Of a stretch of DNA of 43,064 nt, positions 1 through 8,537 are shown one piece after another. The notes beneath the pieces were generated by a model. The model did not search any database, was not told where the DNA came from, and worked only from the letters and a program-made list of their open reading frames with translations. Numbering within the stretch: the stretch's first letter is position 1; each line of letters begins with the position of its first letter. The stretch lies in the NCBI GenBank assembly GCA_025450915.1, contig JANWLH010000055.1, positions 1 to 43,064 of the forward strand. Direction: 5' to 3'. This DNA is from Candidatus Limnocylindrales bacterium. GTDB taxonomy: Bacteria; Chloroflexota; Limnocylindria; Limnocylindrales; CSP1-4. Both the position numbers and the translations under genes were made by a program.

Positions 1-349
1 GCGCCGTGACGGCGGTGATCTTGCCCGCCGCCATGGTGATCTGGACCTGGACCAGGCCGAACGGCTCGGAGACCACGGACCCCGTGAACGTGCCGCTGCC
101 CTTGGAGGGAGCCTTGGTCGGCGCCTTGGTGGGTGCCGGCGTCACCCCGGGACGCGCGGACGCCACCGGAGCCGGTGTCGGACTGCTCCCGTCACCCAGC
201 GTGCCCGGATCGCTCGACGCCTGGGGCGCGAGCGAGACGAGGCCCGTGCCTCCAAGTGCTGCGGCAGTGTCGGAAGGCGTCTTGAAGCTGAACAGCAGGG
301 CAAGGGCGATTGCCGTGATGGCAATCGCGGCGACGGCGCGTTTTGGCAT
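1..349 (-). CDS. FMN-binding domain protein, C-terminus beyond the window
   Basis: This reading frame is open to the left window edge, so only the first 116 residues are seen. It begins with a positively charged, hydrophobic signal segment (MPKRAVAAIAITAIALALLF), then a Pro/Ala/Thr/Ser-rich linker, then the start of a GTFTGSVVSEPFGLVQVQIT block. That block matches the beginning of the small FMN-binding domain (PF04205-like) found in RnfG/NqrC-type and stand-alone exported flavoproteins. The expected Ser/Thr of covalent flavinylation lies outside the window. It starts 15 bases after the ferric-reductase-like gene and is probably translated from the same message, suggesting the membrane flavoprotein passes electrons to an exported FMN protein (inference). 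Confidence 0.75.
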   Translation of the reverse strand, partial: MPKRAVAAIAITAIALALLFSFKTPSDTAAALGGTGLVSLAPQASSDPGTLGDGSSPTPAPVASARPGVTPAPTKAPTKAPSKGSGTFTGSVVSEPFGLVQVQITMAAGKITAVTA

Positions 350-363
350 GGGATGACTCCGGA

Positions 364-1779
364 TCAGAACTCGAAGCGCTCGAAATGGATATGGCGGCGG
401 GGAATCCCCAGGAGCTGGAGGCCATCGCGAACGGCCTCCATCATCGGAGTCGGCCCGCACAGGTAGACCTCGCGCTCGCGCACATCCGGCACGAGCTGCT
501 TGAGGGCCGGCGGAGCGAGGGGATCCGCGGGCATCGCTCGCGAACCGCGGGCGCCGATCAGGTAATGGACGACGGCGCCCCGGGCCGCGGCCAGATGGTC
601 GAGCTCCTCGCGGAAGACGATGTCCTTCGGCCGGCTGGCCCGGTAGAGGAGGGTCAGGTCGCCCGGACCGGCGGGCATCTCCTCGAAGAGCGCTCGCAGC
701 GGCGCGATCCCGATCCCGCCGGCGATCAGCAGGACCCGCCGGCGCTTGCGGCGGGCGCCGGTGAGGAGGCCGTACGGGCCTTCCAGGTAGACCCGCGTGC
801 CGACGGCCAGGTTGGCCATCGAGGTCGTGTCGTCACCGAGGTCCTTGACCGTGAGACGCAGCCAGCGCCCATTCGGGGCGGCCGAGATCGAGAAGGGATG
901 GCCACGCCACCAGCCGTCGCGGACGAGGAACCGGACGATCACGAACTGGCCGGCCCGGATCGCGAACCGATCGAGGTCGCGCCCGCCAAGGTAGATCGAG
1001 ACGACGCCGGGGCCCTCCCGCTCGACATTGACCACCCGGAACTGGTGGCGCAGCGAGACCACCAGCGGATGGATGAACCGGAAGACGAGGATCGTCGCCC
1101 CGGCAAGGACGTAGAGGGCGACCCAGTAGGCCCAGGCGATCGGGTCGTGGGCGAAATCGTTGCCGGTCACGAGCTGGTGGCCGAGCCCCAGGGCGATCGC
1201 CAGGTAAGCGTAGAAGTGGATCCCGTGCCAGGTCTCATACGACAGGTGACGCCGGGCGAGCTTGACCGAGCTGATCGCCACCGCCACGAACAGGACCAGC
1301 GAGACGCCGGCCATCAACATGAACTCGTAGGTGGTCAGGAGCGTCCACAGCTCGACGATGACGTTGGACCCGTCGGCAAGGGCGAAGCCAACCGTCGTGA
1401 ACACGACGTGGCCGACGATGAACCAGACGCAGGTGAAGCCGACCCAGCGGTGCGCCGCGGTCAGGGCGTCCTGGCCGACGACCTGCTCCAGCCACGGGCT
1501 TCGGGACATCAGGATCAGCTGGATCAGGGCGAGGTAGCCGCCGAGGAGCGCGGTCAGCTCGCCGGCCGCGATGAACCAGCCGCTCGGCGAATCGAGCAGG
1601 TCGAGGCCCCCGTGGCGCAGCCACATGGCCCCGATCAACAGGCCGTTCGCGACGAGGACCGCCACGATCTCGCGGGTACGCAACGACCAGCCGCGGGGCA
1701 GCGGCACGGCACGGCGGGCTCCGGTCATTGCAGTCATCGCCCCCGAGTCTGGGAGGGCGTCCTGAGATGAGTCTGACAC
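364..1779 (-). CDS. Ferric-reductase-like transmembrane FAD/NAD(P)H oxidoreductase
   Basis: The 471-residue protein has about six hydrophobic segments in its first 220 residues, containing several His residues as in the haem-binding ferric reductase/NOX transmembrane domain. A ferredoxin-NADP reductase module follows: the flavin motif GHPFSIS near residue 310, a nucleotide-binding LIAGGIGIAPLRALFEE near 355, CGPTPMMEAV near 440, and a terminal HFERFEF. It should move electrons from NAD(P)H via FAD across the membrane; the acceptor is unknown. It follows the histidine kinase by 33 bases and precedes the FMN-binding gene by 14. The start shown is GTG; ATG codons at 1737 and 1728 are possible alternatives. 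Confidence 0.85.
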   Translation of the reverse strand: MSDSSQDALPDSGAMTAMTGARRAVPLPRGWSLRTREIVAVLVANGLLIGAMWLRHGGLDLLDSPSGWFIAAGELTALLGGYLALIQLILMSRSPWLEQVVGQDALTAAHRWVGFTCVWFIVGHVVFTTVGFALADGSNVIVELWTLLTTYEFMLMAGVSLVLFVAVAISSVKLARRHLSYETWHGIHFYAYLAIALGLGHQLVTGNDFAHDPIAWAYWVALYVLAGATILVFRFIHPLVVSLRHQFRVVNVEREGPGVVSIYLGGRDLDRFAIRAGQFVIVRFLVRDGWWRGHPFSISAAPNGRWLRLTVKDLGDDTTSMANLAVGTRVYLEGPYGLLTGARRKRRRVLLIAGGIGIAPLRALFEEMPAGPGDLTLLYRASRPKDIVFREELDHLAAARGAVVHYLIGARGSRAMPADPLAPPALKQLVPDVREREVYLCGPTPMMEAVRDGLQLLGIPRRHIHFERFEF

Positions 1780-1812
1780 CCAGGTCGGGGCGCCGGTCGG
1801 AGGGCGACCACC

Positions 1813-3180
1813 TCAGCCGTGCGCCCCGGACGTCGCGGTCGCCGGCAGGTGGACGTCGAACCGGGCACCGCCAGTCGTGCGATTGGTCACCGCGATCCGG
1901 CCACCGTGGCGCTCGACGATCCACTGGGCGATCGCGAGGCCGAGCCCGGTGCCGCCGGGGGGTGCCCCAGGGGCGCGCCAGAACCGGTCGAAGACCCGCG
2001 GCAGGTCCTCCGGCCGGATCCCGGCGCCCTCGTCCTCCACCGACAGGTCGGTCGACCGGCCGTTGGCTCGGACGGCCACCCGGACCTCGCCGCCGGACGG
2101 GCTGTGGCGAATCGCGTTGTCGACGAGGATCGCGACCAGCTGGCGCAGCCGGATCGGGTCGCCGGTGACGGCCGCGGGCTGGGGATCGACGACGATCCGG
2201 ACGTTGCGGTCGGCAGCGGGCTGGACGAGGGATGAGGCCGCCTCGCCGGCAAGGTCGCCGAGGTCGAGGGGCAGGCGATCGAGCTCGATCGCCCCGGACT
2301 CCGATCGGGCGAGGAGGAGCAGGTCCTCGACGAGCGTCGAGAGCTGGTCCACCTCGGCGTCGATGTCCTCGAGCGCGTCGCCCACCGACGCGACGGGCTC
2401 GTTGCGATGGCGGCCGAGATACTCGACCGAGCTGCGGATGACGGTCAGCGGGGTCCGCAGCTCATGGCTGGCGTCCGCGGCAAACTCGCGCTGCCGGCGG
2501 AGGGCGATCCGCTGGGTCGCGAGCGAGCTGCGGATCGGCGCCAGCGCCCGGCGCGCGTAGAGGGCCCCGAAGCCGCTCGCGACCAGGACCGCCAGGATCC
2601 CGCCGAAGATCAGGACATCGGAGATCACGTCGAGCGTCTTCTGCTCGTCGGTCCGGTCCTGGACGACCTGGATGACGATCGTGCCGAGCCGGCTGGGCGC
2701 GGTCTCGCTCAGGATCCGTACGGGGACATCGGCCAGGGTCGAATCCCGGACGTCGCGCCCCGACTGGAAGGCCGCGTTGACCGACGCCTGGTTCGGCAGG
2801 CCCGGCGGGACGCCGTCGTCGAGGTCGCCGATCCGCTGGCCGTCCGCGGTGACGAGGATCGCGAACGTCCCCGACGATCCGCCGCCGAAGACCAGGCCGG
2901 TGGGCGTCCCCGTGGCCGGGTCGTCGCTGCCGCTGAGGAAGTCCTTGAGTGAGCTCGCCCGGGCGTCGAGCTGCGTCACCCCGGCCATCTGGAGCGAGCT
3001 CTCGACCCGGAGGTAGAGGAGCGCCCCGAGGGCCAGCAGGATCAGGAGCGTCGTCCCGCCGCTGAACAGGACCAGTCGCCAGCCGACGCCGCGAACGAGC
3101 CGGGCGTCGCCCTCGAGCGCCTGCCGGTCGACTCGATCGTCGGCCGACGGGCCCTCGTACTCGTCCCCCGGCTCAATCAC
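1813..3180 (-). CDS. Two-component sensor histidine kinase
   Basis: Start chosen at GTG 3180, which overlaps the regulator's stop by 8 bases; the longer track ORF only reads the regulator in another frame. From this start the protein has 455 residues. A membrane segment (LVLFSGGTTLLILLALGALL) lies near 35-55, an extracytoplasmic stretch of about 130 residues follows, and a second membrane segment lies near 185-208. Next are a HisKA helix with the phosphorylated His in ASHELRTPLTVIRS and an HATPase_c domain with N box DNAIRHS, DEGAGI, FDRFWRA and GTGLGLAIAQWIVERHGG. All catalytic boxes are intact. It presumably senses an extracytoplasmic or redox cue and controls the reductase genes downstream (inference). 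Confidence 0.9.
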   Translation of the reverse strand: MIEPGDEYEGPSADDRVDRQALEGDARLVRGVGWRLVLFSGGTTLLILLALGALLYLRVESSLQMAGVTQLDARASSLKDFLSGSDDPATGTPTGLVFGGGSSGTFAILVTADGQRIGDLDDGVPPGLPNQASVNAAFQSGRDVRDSTLADVPVRILSETAPSRLGTIVIQVVQDRTDEQKTLDVISDVLIFGGILAVLVASGFGALYARRALAPIRSSLATQRIALRRQREFAADASHELRTPLTVIRSSVEYLGRHRNEPVASVGDALEDIDAEVDQLSTLVEDLLLLARSESGAIELDRLPLDLGDLAGEAASSLVQPAADRNVRIVVDPQPAAVTGDPIRLRQLVAILVDNAIRHSPSGGEVRVAVRANGRSTDLSVEDEGAGIRPEDLPRVFDRFWRAPGAPPGGTGLGLAIAQWIVERHGGRIAVTNRTTGGARFDVHLPATATSGAHG

Positions 3181-3850
3181 CGGCCAACCGGTAGCCGATC
3201 CCGCGGACCGTCTCGAGCTGGCCGCTCGCCGAGCCGAGCTTCGAGCGGAGGTAGTGGACGTAGGCGTCGACCGCATTCGGCGTCACCGCGACGCTGAACG
3301 GCCAGGCCTGGTCGAGCAGCTGGTCCCTGCTCAGCGTCTGGCCGACGTGGCGCAGGAGGCACTCAAGCAGGGAGAACTCGCGCGGGCTCAAGTCGACCGG
3401 GCTGCCGCCGATCGTGACCTGGCGGGCGGTCTCGTCGAGCTCGATCGCGCCGGCGACGAGCTTCGATTCGGCCCGCCGGGCTCCGGCGCTGCTCCGCCTC
3501 GAGAGCGCCCGCAGCCGGGCCGAGAGCTCCTCGAAGGCGAACGGCTTGACCAGGTAGTCGTCGGCCCCGGCATCGAGGCCGCCCACCCGGTCACCAACGG
3601 TGTCGCGGGCGGTCAGCATCAGGATCGACAGGTCGATCGCGGTCGCCCTGATCCGGCGGGCCACCTCGAGGCCACTGAAGTCGGGCAGGCCGACGTCGAG
3701 GATGATCGCGTCGATTCCGGGTGTTCCCGTGGCGATCGCTACCGCCGTCGCGCCGTCGCCGGCGACTTCGACAACATGGCGGTCTTCCTCGAGCAGCCGC
3801 TTGAGGAGGCGCCGCAGGCGCTGGTCATCTTCGACGACGAGGAGGTGCAT
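3173..3850 (-). CDS. OmpR/PhoB-family response regulator
   Basis: The start is set at ATG 3850 (MHLLVVEDDQRLRRLL), because the upstream 48 codons of the track ORF are not receiver-like. The 225-residue protein has a receiver domain with the acidic pair EDD near 8, phosphoacceptor Asp in AIILDVGLPDFSGLEV near 53, LTARD near 80 and KPFAF near 103. The C-terminal winged helix is typical of the OmpR family (SPREFSLLECLLRHVGQTLS, ending VRGIGYRL). It is the first gene of the minus-strand operon with the cognate kinase and probably autoregulates it (inference). Confidence 0.92.
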   Translation of the reverse strand: MHLLVVEDDQRLRRLLKRLLEEDRHVVEVAGDGATAVAIATGTPGIDAIILDVGLPDFSGLEVARRIRATAIDLSILMLTARDTVGDRVGGLDAGADDYLVKPFAFEELSARLRALSRRSSAGARRAESKLVAGAIELDETARQVTIGGSPVDLSPREFSLLECLLRHVGQTLSRDQLLDQAWPFSVAVTPNAVDAYVHYLRSKLGSASGQLETVRGIGYRLAGD

Positions 3851-4015
3851 GACCCTGTTGTACGCCCGCATTCTGAGAAGCGCCTGAGAGAATCGCCGCG
3901 ATGCGTCGTCGCGGCCCGCGACCTTCCGTCGCGACCGGTGCCCGCCGCGGTATCGTGTCGTCCTGCTTGCGCGCGCCGTTCGGCGTCGCATCAACGCGAG
4001 AAACGGAGGTCCATC

Positions 4016-4084
4016 GTGGGTGACAAGACGCCAAAGCGACCACCGAAGCCGAAGAAGCCGAAGGCGCCAGCAGTCTCGGCCTGA
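4016..4084 (+). CDS. 22-aa Lys/Pro-rich small protein
   Basis: A GTG codon sits five bases after a strong Shine-Dalgarno (GGAGGT, 4005-4010) and opens a 23-codon frame encoding GDKTPKRPPKPKKPKAPA followed by four residues. It is too short for the ORF track except as the tail of an unrelated long frame. Very short, basic proteins beginning GDK(S/T)P are familiar from other high-GC bacteria, but I cannot name a function. It lies between the divergent two-component operon and the dehydrogenase gene, 39 bases before the latter, and may share its transcript. Confidence 0.6.
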   Translation: MGDKTPKRPPKPKKPKAPAVSA

Positions 4085-4123
4085 GACCGGCCAGGATCGG
4101 ACAGAGGAGGATCGAAAAGACGC

Positions 4124-6640
4124 ATGAGCGGGCTACCTGACCGGGCAAGGGTCGTCGTGATCGGTGCCGGCATCGTCGGCAACAGCATGGCCTACCACCT
4201 GGCCAGGCTGGGCTGGCGGGAGATCGTGCTGATCGACAAGGGCGCCCTCCCCAACCCCGGCGGTTCGACCGGTCATGCGTCGAACTTCATCTTCACCACC
4301 GATCACTCCAAGGAGATGACGGCGTTCACGCTCGACAGCGTGCGCCAGTACAAGGAGCTCGGCGTCTTCACCCAGAGCGGCGGGATCGAGGTCGCCCGAA
4401 CGCCCGAGCGCATGGAGGAGTTCAAGCGCCGCCTCGCGTCCGCTCACTCGTGGGGCATCGACGCCGAGCTCATCGACCCGGCCCGGATCAAGGAGCTCGT
4501 CCCGTACATCGAGGCGTCGATCCTCCTCGGCGGCTTCTACACGCCCGGCGTGGGCGTTGTCGACTCGCTCCGGGCCGGGACGCTCATGCGCGAGGCCGCG
4601 ACGGCGATGGGCGCCCTGACGATCTCGGCCCAGACCGAGGTCACCGGGATCGACGTCGCCGACGGCCACGTGACGGCCGTGCGGACCGACAAGGGCACGA
4701 TCGAGACCGGCACGGTGGTCATCGCCTGCGGCATCTGGAGCCCGCGGATCGCCCGGATGGCCGGAGCCACGATTCCCCTGACCCCGGCCGTCCACCAGAT
4801 GATCAGCGTCGGCCCCGTGCCGGCCTTCGCCGACACCGTCGGCGAGATCACCTTCCCGATCGTCCGGGACATGGACACGAACATGTACGAACGCCAGCAC
4901 GGCGGCGACCTCGAAGTCGGCTCGTATGCCCACCGGCCGATCCTCATGTCACCCGACGAGATCCCGTCGATCGCCGAGTCGGCCCAGTCGCCCAGCGAGC
5001 TGCCGTTCACCGACGACGACTTCGACCTCCAGATGGAGCAGGCGCTCGAGCTCGTCCCGGAGATCCTGCGCGACGAGCGGGTCGGCGTCCGCTACGCGAT
5101 CAACGGCTTGCTGTCACTCACCCCGGACGGCATGCCGATCCTGGGCGAGACGACCGAGGTCCACGGCCTGTGGTCGGTGGCGGCGGTCTGGATCAAGGAG
5201 GCACCCGGGATCGCCAAGGCCGTCGCCGAGTGGATGACCCACGGCACGCCGGAGATCGACCCGCATTCGTCGGACATCGCCCGCTTCTACGACCACCACC
5301 GGGTTGCTGCGCATATCGACGCCCGGAGCGCCGAGGGCTTCAACAAGACCTACGGCATCGTCCACCCCATGGAGCAGTGGGCCTCGAACCGCGACGTCCG
5401 GCTCAGCCCGGCCAACATCCGCCAGCGCGAGCTCGGCGCCGTCTTCTTCGAGGCGGCCGGCTGGGAGCGGCCGTTCTGGTATGGCTCGAATGAGCACCTC
5501 CTCGCCGAATACGGCGAACGGGTGATGCCCCGGGCCGCCGAATGGGAATCGCGCTGGTGGTCGCCGATCGTCAACGCCGAGCACCTCGCGATGCGCGACC
5601 GGGTGGGCATGGTCGACCTCGCCGCATTCGCGATCTTCGACGTCCTCGGACCGGGCGCGATGGACTACCTCCAGGGCCTGGTGGTCAACCAGGTCGACGT
5701 GAAGAACGGCCGGGTGATCTACACCCCCCTGCTGAACACGGCCGGCGGGATCGTCGCCGACCTCACGATCATCCGGCTCGGCCGCGATCACTTCCGGGTG
5801 GTGACCGGCGGCGGGCTGGGGATGCGCGACAAGAAGTGGTTCACCGACCACCTGCCGCCCGACGGCGCGGTCCAGGTCCACGACCTGACCTCGTCCCTGT
5901 ACACGGTCGGCGTGTGGGGGCCACGAGCCCGAGACCTGGTCCAGTCGGTGACGAGCACGGACCTCTCGAACGCGGCGTTCCCGTTCGGAACGGCCCAGAC
6001 CGTCGAGATCGGCGGCGTGCGCACCCTGATGTCCCGGATCTCGTACGTCGGCGAGCTCGGCTGGGAGATCTACGCGCCGATGGAGCAGGGCCTGCGGCTG
6101 TGGGACACGCTGTGGGCCGCCGGCCAGCCGTTCGGCGTCGTGCCGGTCGGGATCGGCGTCTACGCCACGACCGGAAGGCTCGAGAAGGGTTACCGCGCCC
6201 ACGGCAACGAGCTCGAGCTCGACTTCAACCTCGTCGAGGCGGGGATGACCCGGCCGACCGTCAAGGACGCCGAGTTCGTGGGCAAGGCGGCCTACCTCGC
6301 CCAGCGGGCCACGCCGCCCGCCGCGATCCTGTGCACCCTGACCGTCGACGACCCGACCTCCTCGACCGGCATTCGCCGCTACATGCTCGGACGGGAGCCG
6401 ATCACCACCCCCGACGGCACGTTCCTCGTCGATGCCCGCGGACGGCGCTCGTACGTCACGAGCGCTGGTTCTGCGCCTTCGATCGGCAAGCACGTCCTGA
6501 TGGCCTACCTGCCACCCGAGTACGCCGTCGAGGGCACGAAGCTGGCGGTGGAGTTCTTCGGCGAGCGCTACCCCGTCACGGTCGCCGTCGTTGGCAGCAC
6601 GCCGATCTTCGACCCGGAGAACGCCCGGATCCGGGCGTGA
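4124..6640 (+). CDS. FAD-dependent oxidoreductase with GcvT domain (dimethylglycine/sarcosine dehydrogenase-like)
   Basis: The 838-residue length is usual for dimethylglycine/sarcosine dehydrogenases. The N-terminal DAO-type domain starts with VVVIGAGIVGNSMAYHLARLG. GGSTGHASNF near residue 47 contains a His where family members attach FAD covalently. NGLLSLTPDGMPILGE and a Trp-rich segment follow. From about residue 430 the sequence matches the tetrahydrofolate-binding GcvT/aminomethyltransferase half (GMVDLAAFAIFDVLGPGAMD, later YVGELGWEIYAP). The expected reaction is oxidative N-demethylation of a methylated glycine or related betaine, with one-carbon transfer to tetrahydrofolate; the substrate is not determined. 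Adjacent etfBA would accept the electrons. A GAGGAGG site precedes the ATG. Confidence 0.88.
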   Translation: MSGLPDRARVVVIGAGIVGNSMAYHLARLGWREIVLIDKGALPNPGGSTGHASNFIFTTDHSKEMTAFTLDSVRQYKELGVFTQSGGIEVARTPERMEEFKRRLASAHSWGIDAELIDPARIKELVPYIEASILLGGFYTPGVGVVDSLRAGTLMREAATAMGALTISAQTEVTGIDVADGHVTAVRTDKGTIETGTVVIACGIWSPRIARMAGATIPLTPAVHQMISVGPVPAFADTVGEITFPIVRDMDTNMYERQHGGDLEVGSYAHRPILMSPDEIPSIAESAQSPSELPFTDDDFDLQMEQALELVPEILRDERVGVRYAINGLLSLTPDGMPILGETTEVHGLWSVAAVWIKEAPGIAKAVAEWMTHGTPEIDPHSSDIARFYDHHRVAAHIDARSAEGFNKTYGIVHPMEQWASNRDVRLSPANIRQRELGAVFFEAAGWERPFWYGSNEHLLAEYGERVMPRAAEWESRWWSPIVNAEHLAMRDRVGMVDLAAFAIFDVLGPGAMDYLQGLVVNQVDVKNGRVIYTPLLNTAGGIVADLTIIRLGRDHFRVVTGGGLGMRDKKWFTDHLPPDGAVQVHDLTSSLYTVGVWGPRARDLVQSVTSTDLSNAAFPFGTAQTVEIGGVRTLMSRISYVGELGWEIYAPMEQGLRLWDTLWAAGQPFGVVPVGIGVYATTGRLEKGYRAHGNELELDFNLVEAGMTRPTVKDAEFVGKAAYLAQRATPPAAILCTLTVDDPTSSTGIRRYMLGREPITTPDGTFLVDARGRRSYVTSAGSAPSIGKHVLMAYLPPEYAVEGTKLAVEFFGERYPVTVAVVGSTPIFDPENARIRA

Positions 6641-6658
6641 CCATCGGATGAGCGTCGA

Positions 6659-7438
6659 ATGAATGTCCTGGTCTGCGTCAAGCGGGTCCCCGAGACCGGC
6701 GGCCGGGTGACCCTGACCGCCGACGCCCGGGACATCGACACGCGCTATCTCGGCTTCACGGTCAGCCCTCACGAGGAGTGCGCCGCCGAGGAGGCCGTCC
6801 GCCTGATCGAGGCGAACGGCGGTAGCTCGACGGTCCTGACCCTCGGACCCGAGGCCGCCTCGGATCAGCTTCGGGCAGCGATGGCGATCGGCATCGACCG
6901 GGCGATCCTGCTCGAGACCGACGGCCAGGACTGGGATCCCGTCGCGACGGCCGCGGCGATCGTCGCTGCGATCCAGGCGGAGGCCGCGGCAGGCGTCTCA
7001 TACGACCTCCTGCTGTTCGGCAACGAGGCCGCGGACTCCGGCGATTTCCAGGTCGGGATCCGGGTTGCCCTGGCCCTCGGCCTGCCCTGCATCAGCGGCG
7101 TGAAGTCGCTCGAGATCAACGACGGCGTGGCCACGGCTCGCCGCGAGGCCGGCGGCGGATGGGACGTGTTCGAGGTGCCCCTGCCGGCGGTTGTCGCCGT
7201 CCGCGAAGGGATCAACCTGCCGCGCTATCCCTCGGTCCCGGGTCGCCTGCGGGCCAAGAAGAAGGAGATCGAGCGGATCGTCCCGACGGCTCCTGCCGCC
7301 GGGCTGACCGGCCCGGCGAAGATCCGGCTCCGCCTGCCGGCCGAGACCGAGGGCCGGGTCGAGGTCCTCGGGACGGGGGCAGAGGCCGCGCCGGCCGTCG
7401 TCGACGTCCTCGTGCGGATCGGGATCCTGTCGGCATGA
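6659..7438 (+). CDS. etfB: Electron transfer flavoprotein subunit beta
   Basis: The 259-residue protein begins MNVLVCVKRVPETGG and contains the AMP/nucleotide-binding fold of ETF beta, with the usual YDLLLFGNEAADSGDFQVGI and LPCISGVKSLEI segments and the basic GRLRAKKKEI stretch near residue 200. With the alpha subunit it carries electrons from the upstream dehydrogenase towards the quinone pool. It starts 18 bases after the dehydrogenase stop, and its own stop overlaps the etfA start (ATGA), so the three genes form one operon. Confidence 0.95.
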   Translation: MNVLVCVKRVPETGGRVTLTADARDIDTRYLGFTVSPHEECAAEEAVRLIEANGGSSTVLTLGPEAASDQLRAAMAIGIDRAILLETDGQDWDPVATAAAIVAAIQAEAAAGVSYDLLLFGNEAADSGDFQVGIRVALALGLPCISGVKSLEINDGVATARREAGGGWDVFEVPLPAVVAVREGINLPRYPSVPGRLRAKKKEIERIVPTAPAAGLTGPAKIRLRLPAETEGRVEVLGTGAEAAPAVVDVLVRIGILSA

Positions 7439-8409
7439 TCCTCGTGCTCGTCGAGCAGGACGGCGGCCAGCCGAGCCGCTCGTCGCTCGAAGCCGTGACC
7501 GCTGCGCGCCGCCTGGCGGTTGCCGCCGGCGTGCCGCTCGAGGCCGTGCTGTTCGGGGCAGGCGCTTCGGGGGCGGCGGCTGCGCTTGGCGCGTACGGGG
7601 TCTCGTCCGCCCATGTCGTCGAGCACGCCCGCCTCGATGCCTATGCGCCGGCGGCGTGGGGCCGGAGCGTCGCCGAGCTCGTGAAGGCAGGGTCGCCGTC
7701 GATCGTCGTTGCCGTCGGCAGCGACCGCGGCCAGGAGGTCCTGGCGTACGCCGCGGCGATGCTCGATGCGCCGATGGCCGCCAACTGCGTCGAGGTCCGG
7801 CCCGGCGAGCTGTTCGAAGTGGTCCGCCAGCGCTGGGGCGGCAGCCTGCTCGAAGAGGCCCGGCTTGACGGCCCGGTTCGGCTGCTCACGATCGCCGAGC
7901 ACGCCACGCAGCTCGAAGAGGCGGCCGCCCCATCTGTCGTCGCGGTTGCTCCGTTCACGCCCACGCTCTCGGACGCCGATCTGCGCGTGCGCGTCGTGGC
8001 CCGCGTCGCGCCCGAGGCGGGCAAGGTCTCGCTGGCCGATGCCCGGGTCGTGGTGGGCGGCGGACGCGGCGTCGGCGGCTCGGAGGCCTTCGGCGAGCTC
8101 GAGGAGCTGGCGGCCCTGCTCCACGGGGCGGTCGGCGTGTCGCGCGTCGTGACCAGCGCCGGCTGGCGCCCGCACAGCCAGCAAGTCGGCCAGACCGGCA
8201 CGCGGATCGCGCCCGACATCTACATCGCCTGCGGGATCAGCGGCGCCATCCAGCACATCGTCGGCTGCAAGGCCGCCAAGGCAATCCTGGTGATCAACAC
8301 CGACCGCGAGGCGCCGATCATGTCGCGGGCCGCCTACGCGGTCATCGGCGACCTGCACACGGTCGTCCCGGCGATCAGCGCCGAGATCAGGCGCCGCCAG
8401 GCTTCCTAG
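7435..8409 (+). CDS. etfA: Electron transfer flavoprotein subunit alpha
   Basis: The start is ATG 7435, overlapping the etfB stop; the track's earlier start reads etfB in another frame. The 324-residue protein opens MILVLVEQDGGQP. Its C-terminal FAD-binding domain is well conserved: GGGRGVGGSEAF near 205, then SAGWRPHSQQVGQTGTRIAP, GISGAIQHIVGCKAAK and INTDREAPIMSRAAYAVIGD. It binds FAD and completes the electron carrier for the upstream oxidoreductase. The operon apparently ends here, followed at once by a GC-rich tandem repeat. Confidence 0.95.
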   Translation: MILVLVEQDGGQPSRSSLEAVTAARRLAVAAGVPLEAVLFGAGASGAAAALGAYGVSSAHVVEHARLDAYAPAAWGRSVAELVKAGSPSIVVAVGSDRGQEVLAYAAAMLDAPMAANCVEVRPGELFEVVRQRWGGSLLEEARLDGPVRLLTIAEHATQLEEAAAPSVVAVAPFTPTLSDADLRVRVVARVAPEAGKVSLADARVVVGGGRGVGGSEAFGELEELAALLHGAVGVSRVVTSAGWRPHSQQVGQTGTRIAPDIYIACGISGAIQHIVGCKAAKAILVINTDREAPIMSRAAYAVIGDLHTVVPAISAEIRRRQAS

Positions 8410-8425
8410 GGTCGCGGTCCGTCCC

Positions 8426-8526
8426 GTTCTGGCCGCGTTCTGGCCGCGTTCCGGCCGCGTTCTGGCCGCGTTCCGGCCGCGTTTCGGGCCGTTTCGCGTT
8501 TTGGGCCGTTTCGCGTTTCGGCCGCG
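8426..8526. repeat. GC-rich tandem repeat after etfA
   Basis: Five uninterrupted 11-bp units of GTTCYGGCCGC (8426-8480) pass into a related, less regular series built on GGGCCGTTTCGCGTTTNG (to about 8526). The array starts 17 bases after the etfA stop. Translated in the minus frame it gives an Arg/Asn/Ala-rich stretch that I regard as spurious. It could be a transcriptional barrier or a slippage-generated tract. Confidence 0.8.
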
Positions 8527-8537
8527 TCTTGGCGCTT

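Noticed and set aside
343-1770. Plus-strand 475-aa ORF opposite the ferric-reductase-like gene
   Set aside because: Its Asp/Arg/Gly/Gln-rich sequence is the antisense shadow of a well-conserved membrane flavoprotein, a common artefact in GC-rich DNA.
5114-6772. Minus-strand 552-aa ORF across the dehydrogenase
   Set aside because: No domain, biased composition, wholly overlapping a strongly conserved enzyme.
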